Shown one piece after another: positions 8,416 through 16,317 of a stretch of DNA of 64,000 bases. The position numbers and the translations under genes were made by a program. The stretch spans positions 24,922 through 88,921 of the forward strand of contig NZ_JBJGXI010000018.1 of assembly GCF_045635475.1 (NCBI RefSeq). Direction: 5' to 3'. The DNA is from JBJGXI01 sp045635475 (GTDB lineage Bacteria > Bacillota > Bacilli > Bacillales > Amphibacillaceae). The notes under the pieces were generated by a model. That model was not told the origin of the DNA, searched no databases, and worked only from the letters and a program-made list of their open reading frames with translations. The stretch's first letter is position 1; every line of letters begins with the position of its first letter.

Positions 8416-8991
8416 CTATGCTCTGCCCCAAAGCCCTTTCCTATCATTACGCGCCCGCGTCTGCGCCAACAAAAACGTATCATAATACTTATACGGTGGG
8501 TCAAACACATAAGCCAGATTCGCCAACCCCTCCTCTAGCAACATCTGGTTGAATATCCTTCCATCTACCCACACATAAGCGAGTACTCTCCCGTATTGAT
8601 CTTCGCGCGGGCCATCATATTCTAGCTCGACAATTTTACCAGCTGTTAAGACCTGATCTGCAAACCGGGTTGCTTCTGGTCCAAACTTTTCCACGGGAAG
8701 GTCGAAATCAACTGTTTCTGGTGTATCGACTAACAACAATCGTACATCTACTACGTTACCGCGCATCTCTACTTCGATCGTATCCCCGTCCACCACACGT
8801 CTCACCTTTGCCTTGTCTAGTACCGGTGGTAATTTGCCCTCTCTCACATTCGCTTCTGCTTCAATTTTTCTTGCTTGCTTTTCCAACTCCGCTAACCATG
8901 CTGCCGCGCGCATGCCATCGACATACACTTCTCCGTTTCGTTCACTTACGACTACCATAAAGGTCACCTCACTTTTGTTCTCGTTTTTCAT
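8416..8991 (-). CDS. Thermonuclease-family (SNase-like) nuclease
   Basis: 191-residue staphylococcal-nuclease-like protein, expected to cleave nucleic acids with Ca2+. The core motifs are VVDGDTIEV (about 66-74), VDTPE (88-92) and DQYGRVLAYVW (131-141), corresponding to the metal-binding Asp, Arg and Glu regions of SNase. No signal peptide is visible, unlike secreted nucleases. The ATG at 8991 overlaps the dnaB stop (ATGA), implying coupling; an internal ATG at 8958 has a better placed GAGGTGA and may be the real start. It is last in a phage-type replication cassette. Confidence 0.85.
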   Translation of the reverse strand: MKNENKSEVTFMVVVSERNGEVYVDGMRAAAWLAELEKQARKIEAEANVREGKLPPVLDKAKVRRVVDGDTIEVEMRGNVVDVRLLLVDTPETVDFDLPVEKFGPEATRFADQVLTAGKIVELEYDGPREDQYGRVLAYVWVDGRIFNQMLLEEGLANLAYVFDPPYKYYDTFLLAQTRARNDRKGLWGRA

Positions 8992-10271
8992 GCTGTCGCC
9001 TCTTCCCTACTCTTCAAACTTAGAAATCTACCAAACTCCTTCCGAAACATAAGTTCCACCGTTCCAGTAGGGCCGTTCCGTTGTTTGGCCAATATAATTT
9101 CAATAATGTTGGGTTTATCGGTATTCTTGTGGTAATAGTCATCACGGTATAGAAAGGCGATCATATCGGCATCCTGCTCGATGTTGCCCGATTCCCGTAA
9201 GTCAGACATGAACGGTCGCTTGTCTTGACGCTGCTCGACACCCCTAGACAGCTGCGACAATAGCACAATTGGGATTTTTAGCTCGAGTGCTAACAATTTT
9301 AGTTCGCGGGTCATGTCGCCTACTTCTAAATCACGACGTTCCCGCCTTTCCATTGGTGCCATTAGCTGCAGGTAGTCAATGATCGCGAGGTGTTGTTCAT
9401 TGGGGCAATCACGGATTGTTTTGCGCAATGAAGATCGGATGTCCTGAATCGTACGGGATTGTTCATGGACCTGTAGCTTCCAGTTGGAGATTTCCCCAGC
9501 TGCAAAAATTACATTTGTATAGTCTTCCTCTGCGAAGGCCATGCCGCGCCACTTTTGATTGTTGATGCCTCCCTCTGCGGAAATCATCCGCTCCAGCAGC
9601 TGCTCATGCCCCATTTCTAAGCTGAAGATGGAGCTGATGCCATGTTGCCTGCAATGATTGGCAGCCAGATTTAAGGCAAATGCGGTTTTTCCAACAGACG
9701 GTCTTGCCGCTACGATAATTAACTCCCCTGGGTGCAGACCACCAGTTACTTGATCCAAATCTCGGTAGGCTGTTGGGAACCCTTTATAGCCGTGGTTACC
9801 GGATAGACAATCCCGCATAATCTGCTCCAAATAATCCCGTGTCGTTTTCTCCTGCTTTTCGACACCGAAATCCTGGTAGTGCTTTAGATCGCTAATCAGT
9901 TGCTCCATCTTTTCCTCACTTGGATTCGCGGCGTACCGTGCTGCGACTTCACGAGATTTACGGTTACGATAAGCTTCAAAAAGGAGTTGCTCATACATCG
10001 CGACATTTTCTGTAGTAGGTACTGATTCTGCTAACTGAAGCAGGTAGGTGGTTCCACCCACCTGTGAAATGGTATCCTCGAGATTTGTGGTCACGGAGAC
10101 GAGATCGATGTCTTGTCCAAGCTCAGACGCCCGTTTCATCGCTCGAAAAATGAGCCTGTGGGCATGCTTGTCAAACTGCGCTTCCGTGACGGTAAGCCGG
10201 TCAAACAGCAACCCCTCCAAAAATACGGAACCTAATACGGCTGCTTCTGCTTCGTAATTAATAGTCTTCAT
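8988..10271 (-). CDS. dnaB: Replicative DNA helicase, DnaB family
   Basis: 427-residue hexameric helicase of the DnaB type. The N-terminal domain (EAEAAVLGSVFLE) recruits partner proteins. The RecA-like domain has Walker A in ARPSVGKTAFALN (near 190) and the helicase signature IDYLQLM near 300. It is somewhat shorter than chromosomal replicative helicases and is embedded with an excisionase-type regulator, a winged-helix protein and a nuclease, so it probably belongs to a prophage-like element rather than being the chromosomal copy. ATG at 10271 overlaps the preceding stop (ATGA). Confidence 0.92.
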   Translation of the reverse strand: MKTINYEAEAAVLGSVFLEGLLFDRLTVTEAQFDKHAHRLIFRAMKRASELGQDIDLVSVTTNLEDTISQVGGTTYLLQLAESVPTTENVAMYEQLLFEAYRNRKSREVAARYAANPSEEKMEQLISDLKHYQDFGVEKQEKTTRDYLEQIMRDCLSGNHGYKGFPTAYRDLDQVTGGLHPGELIIVAARPSVGKTAFALNLAANHCRQHGISSIFSLEMGHEQLLERMISAEGGINNQKWRGMAFAEEDYTNVIFAAGEISNWKLQVHEQSRTIQDIRSSLRKTIRDCPNEQHLAIIDYLQLMAPMERRERRDLEVGDMTRELKLLALELKIPIVLLSQLSRGVEQRQDKRPFMSDLRESGNIEQDADMIAFLYRDDYYHKNTDKPNIIEIILAKQRNGPTGTVELMFRKEFGRFLSLKSREEATA

Positions 10272-10639
10272 GGAAGGTTCACCTTTATGGCTTCATTAGA
10301 TTTATTTTCGCATGCAGCATCAAGTTCTGTTTGCCTAGCTACGACGGTTGTCATTGGTACCAATTGATAGATTAATCCAGGTGCTAGCTTTCCTGTTCCT
10401 ACTTCAACGAGAAGCATCCGATGCTTTGTCAACTCTATGATGGCCGCAGCGATGTCCTTACTGGATAAACGAGTAAGTACTTGAAGTACCAGGTGAGGTA
10501 CTTCAAACTTTTCCTGCCACCCTCCTTTCGTCTTCATGATCAGCAAAGTAAACAGGAGCATAACAGCATGCGGTGATAAATACTGATGCGTAAACCAAGA
10601 GAAAAATGCAACCAATTCCTGCTCTAATTGTTTTTCCAT
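10268..10639 (-). CDS. DnaD N-terminal-like winged-helix replication protein
   Basis: 123 residues from ATG at 10639, chosen because GGGGGAGTAAGG abuts it; the longer frame from 10690 lies inside the upstream gene. The pattern SPHAVMLLFTLL, GGWQEKFEVPHLVLQ and LAPGLIYQLVP parallels the N-terminal half of the DnaD-like protein at 15067-15819 (SAVNLWYTLI, CGWKKRFNVPNSTL, AAIYQM). It lacks the C-terminal DnaD domain. It probably assists helicase loading or origin binding for the adjacent DnaB. The start overlaps the end of the HTH gene. Confidence 0.7.
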   Translation of the reverse strand: MEKQLEQELVAFFSWFTHQYLSPHAVMLLFTLLIMKTKGGWQEKFEVPHLVLQVLTRLSSKDIAAAIIELTKHRMLLVEVGTGKLAPGLIYQLVPMTTVVARQTELDAACENKSNEAIKVNLP

Positions 10640-10641
10640 CC

Positions 10642-10836
10642 TTACTCCCCCTGTCCCGACAATGTTATTGTTTCCTGATCCTGAATCCACCGATCAATCG
10701 CTCCCTTGGAAAACAATATCTTCCTACCTAACCGAATGTGTGGTAGCGCACCTTCCTTGACCAGGTCATACACCAAATCCGTGTGAACCCCTAAATATTT
10801 TGCTACTTCCTTTGCTGTGATCGTACATCGTTCCAT
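10642..10836 (-). CDS. Excisionase-family helix-turn-helix protein
   Basis: 64-residue MerR-like/excisionase DNA-binding protein. TAKEVAKYLGVHTDLVYDLVKEGALPHIRLGRKILFSK is the classical HTH_17 pattern with wing residues. RBS AAAGGAGGAATG lies just upstream. It is the first gene of the HTH, winged-helix, DnaB, nuclease cassette and probably regulates it or marks an integrative element. Confidence 0.88.
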   Translation of the reverse strand: MERCTITAKEVAKYLGVHTDLVYDLVKEGALPHIRLGRKILFSKGAIDRWIQDQETITLSGQGE

Positions 10837-11270
10837 CGTTCATTCCTCCTTTAATTTGTCTTTCACCTTTATAATCGGTGCGAAGGGGCAATTGGGTGTT
10901 GTCCTTGGGGGGTTTTTTTGAAAACATTTTTGGCAGCAGCTTAGTAAGCTGGAAGGAGAGGCTTTCTAACGGTAACTTCACGAAAAAAAAAGCACATTCC
11001 TGATTGGAAAGTGCTTCTGTTAAGAATAAAAATTTAGGACCATGCTCCGGCGAAGAACTGCAGTTAAAAAACGAAAACCGAATAAAAGCGCACAAAAAAC
11101 ATGCACAAAACTTGGCCATACCTATACATAGACAGAGACAAAGACAAAAAGAGGAGGAAGACGCAAGGGAGTGCCAAATGTTATTACTTTTAAGTGGAAA
11201 AACTTTTGCATATCATGAATAAGTAGTTCACTTGCCGTGGAGAAAACTTCAAATCTAAGTTTAAGCACGC
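10837..11270. other. Gene-poor interval upstream of the replication cassette
   Basis: Holds the presumed promoter of the minus-strand cassette and a minus-strand hairpin at 10983-11016. Open frames here (for example 10766-11119 minus and 11004-11222 plus) have low-complexity or Lys/Gln-rich translations, no good RBS, and are not called. Confidence 0.5.
10983..11016 (-). terminator. Minus-strand terminator upstream of the replication cassette
   Basis: Stem AAGCACTTTCC / GGAATGTGCTT on the minus strand followed by eight T. It would stop minus-strand read-through from the toxin-antitoxin side, so the cassette must have its own promoter in 10837-10980, or this is an attenuator. Confidence 0.65.
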
Positions 11271-11305
11271 GAAAACGCTTGGGTAAGTTAATCCCAAGCG
11301 TTTTT
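11271..11305. terminator. Bidirectional terminator hairpin
   Basis: Perfect stem AACGCTTGGG / CCCAAGCGTT with T runs on both strands. No plus-strand gene ends here, so it may be left from a lost gene. Confidence 0.65.
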
Positions 11306-11405
11306 GTTCGGTTTAATTTTTATTGTTTTGTTTAACTAAAGGCACCAATAGTCTAGGTGCACACTTTCACAAACCTTCCTCTTTTAAGGTTGAATAATAA
11401 TATTA

Positions 11406-11441
11406 ATAAAAAAGACCATATCAATTTTAATATATGGTCTT
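11406..11441 (-). terminator. Terminator of the toxin-antitoxin pair
   Basis: Stem AAGACCATAT / ATATGGTCTT on the minus strand followed by a TTTTTTA run, 24 bases after the full-length end of the toxin gene at 11465. Confidence 0.7.
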
Positions 11442-11464
11442 ATGATTCCATGTATAAGTTTCAT

Positions 11465-11755
11465 TTAGTTTTCACCTGGAAAAAGGATAGCTAAGATAAC
11501 AACATCATTCTCAATCATTTTATAATAAACTCTAAACTACTCTAAACCTTTTAATAACTCCCTCGTAATCCCTTTGTATTTGCCGAACTCTTCCGTGTAC
11601 GTTTTTCCAATAATACGATTCTTTAATAGATCTTCTGTCTCGATGATAAAATTAGAGATAAAGTCGAGGGTCTCTTCAGGTGTAAACCTTTCACTCCTAA
11701 ACTGAGTTAGTTTTTCTCTAACAACAGGTGACCAAATAACATTTCGGTCATACAT
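11465..11755 (-). pseudogene. RelE/ParE-type toxin interrupted by an amber codon
   Basis: The frame from ATG 11755 reads 72 residues and meets TAG at 11537-11539. After the TAG the same frame continues FRVYYKMIENDVVILAILFPGEN and ends with TAA at 11465-11467. That tail (strands ending in ILFPGE) is the typical C terminus of RelE/ParE mRNA interferase or gyrase toxins. The full product would be about 96 residues, the family norm. The start shares one base with the antitoxin stop (TAATG). Probably an inactivated toxin kept beside an intact antitoxin; suppression of the amber codon or a base-call error are alternatives. Confidence 0.7.
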
Positions 11756-12021
11756 TACATAAAGTCCTTCTTGGATAAAGAATTTAATAATTCTGAAGTA
11801 GTCATGCCACGTTTATTTTCATACTGCTCTTGACTTTCTTTTAACATACGTTTAAGTTCCAGGTTTGCTTCAGCTTCAAACTGTAAGGATTTTTCATCTT
11901 CTTCTTGTAAAACAAGTGTGAATTTACCTTTACCAGGAATAGAAAACTGAAATACAGAGTTATCACTATTCATATTCGAAATGTATTTCATAAGCTCTTC
12001 TGAAGATTGAATTTTTCCCAT
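11755..12021 (-). CDS. Antitoxin-like protein of a type II toxin-antitoxin pair
   Basis: 88-residue acidic protein directly upstream of, and coupled to, the RelE/ParE-like toxin. MGKIQSSEELMKYIS starts it; the second half (FEAEANLELKRMLKESQEQYENKRGMTTSELLNSL) is helical and charged, as in toxin-binding tails. No clear DNA-binding motif is seen. The call as antitoxin is from size and gene order. Confidence 0.6.
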   Translation of the reverse strand: MGKIQSSEELMKYISNMNSDNSVFQFSIPGKGKFTLVLQEEDEKSLQFEAEANLELKRMLKESQEQYENKRGMTTSELLNSLSKKDFM

Positions 12022-12094
12022 AGAAATAAATCACCACCATTGATTTTCTTGTTTTTATCATATCGTTCATGTAACGAATCATAAATGCTAGCCC

Positions 12095-12217
12095 AATAAT
12101 AGGACATGTATTACTTCGCGTTCATCTTGCTTACCATCTTCCTTTAGAATAAACTCAATCGTTTCATCATCTTGCTTTTTATGATCTTCTGTATACTCAG
12201 CCCAATGAATAGTATGA
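12095..12217 (-). pseudogene. Unidentified C-terminal gene remnant
   Basis: A minus-strand frame without a start reads IDHTIHWAEYTEDHKKQDD and ends VIHVLLLG before a stop near 12095. It adjoins the retropepsin remnant in another frame. Composition looks coding, but the parent gene is not recognised. Confidence 0.35.
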
Positions 12218-12525
12218 TCAATTAAACTGTCCACACATTAGTATATCAAGCCCTATTAAGCCATTGATTCCCCAATCATCTAAACGCCCGAAATCTAACT
12301 TCATATCTGGAATTTCGTGATTGCCTAGCTTGATAAAATCAACTGGTTTAAGGAAAGAATACTCCTCACCGTCAATTACATAAGAGCTTACAAGAGGGTC
12401 TCCATTCTCAAAGTATAAGCCTAACTCATCAACAATATCAGATGAGATAAGCGTATGAGCTGCACCTGTATCAATAACCGCTTAACTATTGTTTTCTTTT
12501 AACAATTGTACGAAATCGGCATTTC
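12218..12525 (-). pseudogene. Retropepsin-like aspartic protease remnant
   Basis: On the minus strand the frame LSAVIDTGAAHTLISSDIV is the DTGA active-site region of retroviral-type aspartic proteases found in Firmicutes, continuing to GLIGLDILM before a TGA at 12218-12220. In-frame TAG lies upstream of the DTGA motif, and a shifted frame further upstream reads EVEMPISY, matching the N-terminal strand EVEMTISY of the related remnant at 14196-14319. The gene is therefore broken by a frameshift and stops, and its 5' end is cut by the duplicated segment that starts near 12525. Confidence 0.65.
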
Positions 12526-12920
12526 AACTTCCCAATCCCCACTTTAAGCATAATCCACTTATCCACTGTAATTCTTGTGAAAAACAATACGCCCTTTTCC
12601 AATCTGCTTTCAGCACATCATCTACAGATAATCCCTGCCTCAAAAAAATTTCAACAAACAACGGCACCTTTTAGCGTACTGCCTTCGATTATAGAGGTAA
12701 AAACAAATTACAGGAGGTTGAAGGGTATGAAAATGTACAAGAAGAAAGGGAAAGAACATGTAGGTGAGCGCGCATGAATTTATTTAAAGAGATACAGGGT
12801 TTTCATAATTGGCTAGACTTCCATGATGTCCCGCAAAGCGCAGTATGCCTTTGGTATACCTTAATAACGTTGAACAATCTCTGCGGCTGGAAAAAGCGTT
12901 TTAACGTTCCCAATTCGACA
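12525..12920 (+). repeat. Segmental duplication, decayed copy of 14815-15215
   Basis: The two stretches share CCCAATCCCCACTTTAAGCA, a CAGGAGGTTGAA ribosome-binding region and the first about 47 codons of a DnaD-like gene. This copy diverges abruptly after the codons for NVPNSTL near 12920. Confidence 0.85.
12727..12777 (+). CDS. Upstream mini-ORF overlapping the truncated DnaD-like gene
   Basis: 16 codons (MKMYKKKGKEHV, then GERA) with AGGAGG upstream, ending on TGA that overlaps the ATG at 12774. The same arrangement is kept in the intact copy at 15018. Probably a coupling leader; expression is not proven. Confidence 0.4.
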   Translation: MKMYKKKGKEHVGERA

Positions 12921-12956
12921 CTCCGAGACACAAGGCTAGTCCTTTTGCTTTCATAA
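12774..12956 (+). pseudogene. Truncated DnaD-like replication gene
   Basis: The first 47 residues match the intact protein at 15067 closely (FHNWLDFHDVPQSAV, then CGWKKRFNVPNSTL). After that the frame enters unrelated sequence (RDTRLVLLLS) and stops at 12956. The winged helix is incomplete and the DnaD C-terminal domain is absent, so it is a broken duplicate. Confidence 0.8.
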
Positions 12957-13153
12957 CTAGTAGACCATAACAGTGAAAGAAACAATCCCGAAGCTTCTAC
13001 AATACCTGCGAAACAAGAAAATTCGGGCTATGGTGTTAGATCCCGCTCGTGGACAAATCGGTATAAGTGTCCACGCCTTATTTTAAGAAGGTTACATTAC
13101 CCGTTGCAAATGAATTTTTCTTCTGGTTCTATAACGCTGTGTTGAACTCCTTG
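12957..13153. other. Unassigned spacer after the truncated DnaD gene
   Basis: About 200 bases without a convincing frame. A short inverted repeat GTGGACA...TGTCCAC lies near 13050-13077. Confidence 0.4.
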
Positions 13154-13651
13154 TTATTCTTTTCCACTAAACTCTAAAATATTTAAACCCTCGGATGCCT
13201 CTGGCGCTTCAAAAAATTTAGTAACATGAATAAACACCGCTTCCGTGTCAAAAGCTGCTCTTTCGGGTTGTTCGTCACGTCTTTGTGCAATTTGACGTAA
13301 GCATTGCTCGTTATTTAGATTAAGAAAAATTAGTTGATGTTTTGCATTGACATCTGACGCCATATTCAAAAACCACTTTCGCAGTTTTTGAGTGTTAGCT
13401 GGAAAATCCATCACTACATCTGTACCGACACTTAACATGTTTTGGACATGCTTTTTCACCAACGGCTTGAGCTGCGCTGAGTATTTTAGATAGTCCTCAA
13501 ATGTTGCAATCTGATTGGGATAAAGAGATGAAAGCCATTCATCCTCAGACAACAGTACCGCATGATTATCTATCGCCAATTGTTTTGATTTAGTTGATTT
13601 TCCAGCTCCCATTTTTCCACAGAAAAAGTATAGCGTCCCCAATTGTTTCAT
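13154..13651 (-). CDS. P-loop kinase-like protein (AAA_33 type)
   Basis: 165 residues from ATG at 13651. The frame could start at 13693, but the segment before MKQLGTLYFF lacks conservation-like character and GGGGGG lies before 13651. Walker A is FFCGKMGAGKSTKS near the N terminus; DVVMDFPAN and later QRRDEQPERAAF give the Walker B-like and lid Arg regions of small nucleotide or sugar/antibiotic kinases. The substrate is unknown. It lies alone on the minus strand amid gene debris. Confidence 0.75.
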   Translation of the reverse strand: MKQLGTLYFFCGKMGAGKSTKSKQLAIDNHAVLLSEDEWLSSLYPNQIATFEDYLKYSAQLKPLVKKHVQNMLSVGTDVVMDFPANTQKLRKWFLNMASDVNAKHQLIFLNLNNEQCLRQIAQRRDEQPERAAFDTEAVFIHVTKFFEAPEASEGLNILEFSGKE

Positions 13652-13733
13652 ATTCTTTAACCCCCCGTGCTTATTTAATCGTTGTTGCCCCACCTTGAAA
13701 ACTATATTTTATATTTATTCACTAGTGTTGCAC

Positions 13734-13950
13734 TTATTTAATTTTAACATTTAAAATACTCGAAAAGTTCGCTAAGTCAACAAGTCTTGATTCATTGGTT
13801 AGTTCGAAGTGTCCGCCAATACCTTCAAGTTTTCCTTCAATAGTACCAAATCGATTATGCATTTCAGTTTTCAAATCATTTACATCTGTTTTCATACTTT
13901 TTTATTTCTCTATTCATTTCTGTAAGTAAATCAAGAATTTGCTTATCCAC
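13734..13950 (-). pseudogene. Frameshifted small coiled-coil protein gene
   Basis: From a GTG at 13950, preceded by AGAGGTGA, the frame reads VDKQILDLLTEMNREIKK. It then needs a shift to continue as MKTDVNDLKTEMHNRFGTIEG and ends LNVKIK at 13734-13736. Joined, it is a heptad-rich coiled-coil protein of the kind common in Bacillaceae prophage regions. One indel near 13893 breaks it. Confidence 0.55.
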
Positions 13951-14195
13951 GTTATCACCTCTAACAATAATTATAATAGATGTTTAGTAAACAAGAATTA
14001 CTTTTTGTTGAAGATCCGACTGTTTTTTCGCTATTGCATCTGTTTGCGTAAAGAAACACACCCTGAATTTTATTCGCAAATTACTTTCACAATTGTCTTC
14101 GTTGATAAGCATAAACCACTAACCACACAACAAATAGTACACCAGAAATGATTAAAAAGGCTGGTGTTAAAAATTGAAACTCTTTAGGAATTTTA
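13951..14195. other. Non-coding interval
   Basis: AT-rich stretch with no frame having both an RBS and recognisable protein features. Probably decayed mobile DNA. Confidence 0.4.
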
Positions 14196-14319
14196 TTTAA
14201 TAAAAAAAACCAATATCATTGAAAAACTCATTACTATGCTTATCTATTGTTTTCGTTTGTTCTTTGTATGAAATCGTCATTTCAACTTCTAATAAATAAT
14301 TCACAAAATCTAACTTCAT
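14196..14319 (-). pseudogene. N-terminal remnant of a second retropepsin-like gene
   Basis: ATG at 14319 overlaps the stop of the 80-residue gene (ATGA). It reads MKLDFVNYLLEVEMTISYKE, the first strands of a retropepsin-like protease, and stops after about 40 codons (NDIGFFY). The DTGA motif is missing. EVEMTISY matches the remnant at 12500. Confidence 0.5.
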
Positions 14320-14558
14320 AACCTCATACCTCTTAAACCTATTGCTTTTCTCATCTCAATAACGATCTCTTCAGACCCTGTATGATAAACAATGGTATCG
14401 CTCTTAGAATTAAGTAGCTCTTTAGTAGCTAATTTAGGATCCTCAATAATATTAATTAATGCAACGTCAGTTACTATTTTTTTATCGTCTTCAAAGTAAA
14501 AGTCAAAGATGTTACGTTTAACATCTTGATTTGGGTACAATCTTCTAACCTTCACCAC
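14316..14558 (-). CDS. Small hypothetical protein upstream of a retropepsin remnant
   Basis: 80 residues, GTG start at 14558 with only a weak GGTGG region upstream. Translation (VKVRRLYPNQDVKRNIFDFY..., ending MRKAIGLRGMRL) is mixed alpha/beta without a known motif. It is translationally coupled to the broken protease gene after it, suggesting the two once worked together. Intact as a frame. Confidence 0.55.
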   Translation of the reverse strand: MVKVRRLYPNQDVKRNIFDFYFEDDKKIVTDVALINIIEDPKLATKELLNSKSDTIVYHTGSEEIVIEMRKAIGLRGMRL

Positions 14559-14814
14559 TTCATAATTACACCACCCTATTACTTTTTAGCATTATTATAT
14601 CATCGTTTTATACTACTATCATTTCATATAGCAAAGATTGGTTTTGTGCTAAATCATCCGATTGTGAAGAAATAATTAAACAATAATTGATTGAATAATA
14701 AGATTGATGCTAAAAAAGCAAGTGGTTATCAACGCTCCCATTTTAGGTTTTGGAGTATCTTCCAAGATATATGTCCCCTAACATTGCCATCTGCCCCCAC
14801 ATTAATTTTGATTA
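14559..14814. other. Promoter region and unassigned remnant
   Basis: Contains TATAAT-like boxes reading left for the 14558 gene. A minus-strand open stretch reads VIKINVGADGNVRGHISWK with no start, perhaps part of a lost phage gene. Confidence 0.35.
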
Positions 14815-15215
14815 CATTTTTCCCAATCCCCACTTTAAGCATAAATCCAATTATCCACCGTAATTTGTGTGATAAACAATACTCCCTTTTCAATCAACCT
14901 TCAGCACATGATCAACAGTTAATCCCTGCCTCAAAAAAATTTTAACTAACAACGGCACCTTTTAGCGTACTCCCTTCGATTATAGAGTTGAAAACAAATT
15001 ACAGGAGGTTGAATGGTATGAAAACGTACAAGAGGAAAGGGAAGCAGAACATGGAGGTGAGCGAGCATGAATTTATTTAGAGAGGTACAGGGTTTTCATA
15101 ATTGGCTAGACTTCCATGATGTCCCGCAGAGCGCAGTAAACCTTTGGTATACCTTAATAACGTTGAACAATTTTTGCGGCTGGAAAAAGCGTTTTAACGT
15201 TCCCAATTCAACACT
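14815..15215 (+). repeat. Segmental duplication, intact copy
   Basis: Counterpart of 12525-12920. Covers the upstream non-coding DNA, the mini-ORF and the first part of the DnaD-like gene. Confidence 0.85.
15018..15080 (+). CDS. Upstream mini-ORF overlapping the DnaD-like gene
   Basis: 20 codons starting MKTYKRKGKQNMEVSEHEF, with CAGGAGG 9 bases before, ending at TAG 15078-15080 inside the next gene. Basic N terminus, acidic C terminus. Retained in the duplicated copy with substitutions, so it may be a true leader or a coupling device. Confidence 0.4.
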   Translation: MKTYKRKGKQNMEVSEHEFI

Positions 15216-15819
15216 CATACAAAAGAGCAAATTGTCTAAACAAAGCATTTTGAATGCACGTAAGCTCCTTGCAGAACATGGACTAATTTCATTCGATAAA
15301 GGGAAGACAGGGCATGCAGCAATTTATCAGATGCATTCTCAGTACGCAAAAATGAAGAAGGTGTATGAATCAGGAACTTGCTTCGACCAAGCAAATTACG
15401 CTTCATGCGGTGAAGTTAAGGACGGCAATAAAAAGCAGATAACAGCGCAAGAAAACAATAATCACCATTTGGATAAACCAGGTATAATTGATGCGGCACC
15501 AAATGCTTATACCATTTATGAACAAAACTTCGGCATCATGAAGCCGATTGTCCAGGATTCTTTTTTATCATGGTGTGAGGACTTAGGTGATGAGATTGTG
15601 ACCTTGGCGATCAAGCTCGCTGCAGAAAAAGGCGGTAGAACTTACAGCTATTTGGAGTCCATTTTGAAAGAATGGACCAATGAGAATCTGAAGACCCTTG
15701 AGCAAGTGAAGGTTTACGAGCAACATAAGCAGAAACGAAGAAGGGCACCTGTAGCGGTGGATAAAAAGGCGAAGAATAAGGAGATCTTTGACAAATTCAA
15801 GGAGGCTGACAGCCAATGA
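15067..15819 (+). CDS. DnaD domain replication initiation protein
   Basis: 250 residues. N-terminal winged helix (residues 10-90, LWYTLITLNNFCGWKKRF and LLAEHGLISFDKGKTG), linker, then a C-terminal DnaD_B2-like domain (residues about 150-215: YEQNFGIMKPI, TYSYLESILKEW). Such proteins remodel origin DNA and help load the replicative helicase of phages. ATG at 15067 has GGAGGTGAGCGAGC before it. It overlaps the helicase-loader gene by four bases (ATGA), forming an SPP1-type initiation pair. Confidence 0.85.
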   Translation: MNLFREVQGFHNWLDFHDVPQSAVNLWYTLITLNNFCGWKKRFNVPNSTLIQKSKLSKQSILNARKLLAEHGLISFDKGKTGHAAIYQMHSQYAKMKKVYESGTCFDQANYASCGEVKDGNKKQITAQENNNHHLDKPGIIDAAPNAYTIYEQNFGIMKPIVQDSFLSWCEDLGDEIVTLAIKLAAEKGGRTYSYLESILKEWTNENLKTLEQVKVYEQHKQKRRRAPVAVDKKAKNKEIFDKFKEADSQ

Positions 15820-16142
15820 CCTATGAAGAAGCTATAGAAGTCTTGCAAATGCTCGAAGATTTATTTCCGAAGTATGTCGTGACAGAGCGAAAGACTGCCG
15901 TGCTTCTGCCGGCATTAAAAACAATGGACTATGATGGCGTCATGCGGAATATCAGTAATCATTACATGGAATCCCCGCATGCACCTACCTTGAAAGAAGT
16001 CGCAGCATATCCTAGTCAAGCAAACCCACACATTGACCAGATGGCTAAATGGCAGGAAGAAGCGAAGAAGGTTACCCCAGAGACGAAGGAAAAGTTTAGA
16101 AAGGCGTTCCAAGAATTGTTGGAGAAGACTAAGGTGAAGTAA
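15816..16142 (+). CDS. Replicative helicase loader/inhibitor (SPP1 gp39-like)
   Basis: 108-residue helical protein opening TYEEAIEVLQMLEDLFP, with SPHAPTLKEVAAYP in the middle, which is typical of phage helicase loader/inhibitor proteins that hold DnaB-type helicase before loading. Coupled to the DnaD-like gene. No helicase gene follows; the DnaB in the window is 6 kb away on the other strand, so this module seems truncated. A REP-like element begins two bases after the stop. Confidence 0.7.
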   Translation: MTYEEAIEVLQMLEDLFPKYVVTERKTAVLLPALKTMDYDGVMRNISNHYMESPHAPTLKEVAAYPSQANPHIDQMAKWQEEAKKVTPETKEKFRKAFQELLEKTKVK

Positions 16143-16144
16143 GT

Positions 16145-16226
16145 GGAACGCGGGGTCAGTTTTATCGTTCCAGCTGACCTTAAGTTTTTCTCATAGAACG
16201 GAACAGTAAACCTGACCCCTCGTTCC
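16145..16226 (+). repeat. REP-like hairpin element, copy 2
   Basis: GGAACGCGGGGTCAG left arm, TTAAGTTTTTCTC loop, GACCCCTCGTTCC right end. Begins two bases after the loader stop codon. Confidence 0.92.
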
Positions 16227-16317
16227 ATATGAAGGATTAGCGCTTTTTTTGTGGAATGTATTGTATTAACGAAGTAGACTAATGTCATAATTATTTTATT
16301 ATTTTGGAGGAGAAAAT

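Noticed and set aside
8325..8510. 61-codon minus-strand frame beside the nuclease gene
   Set aside because: Mostly out-of-frame nuclease sequence with Arg/Trp-rich translation.
10766..11119. 117-codon minus-strand frame
   Set aside because: It overlaps the HTH gene in another frame, runs through a terminator and has a low-complexity translation.
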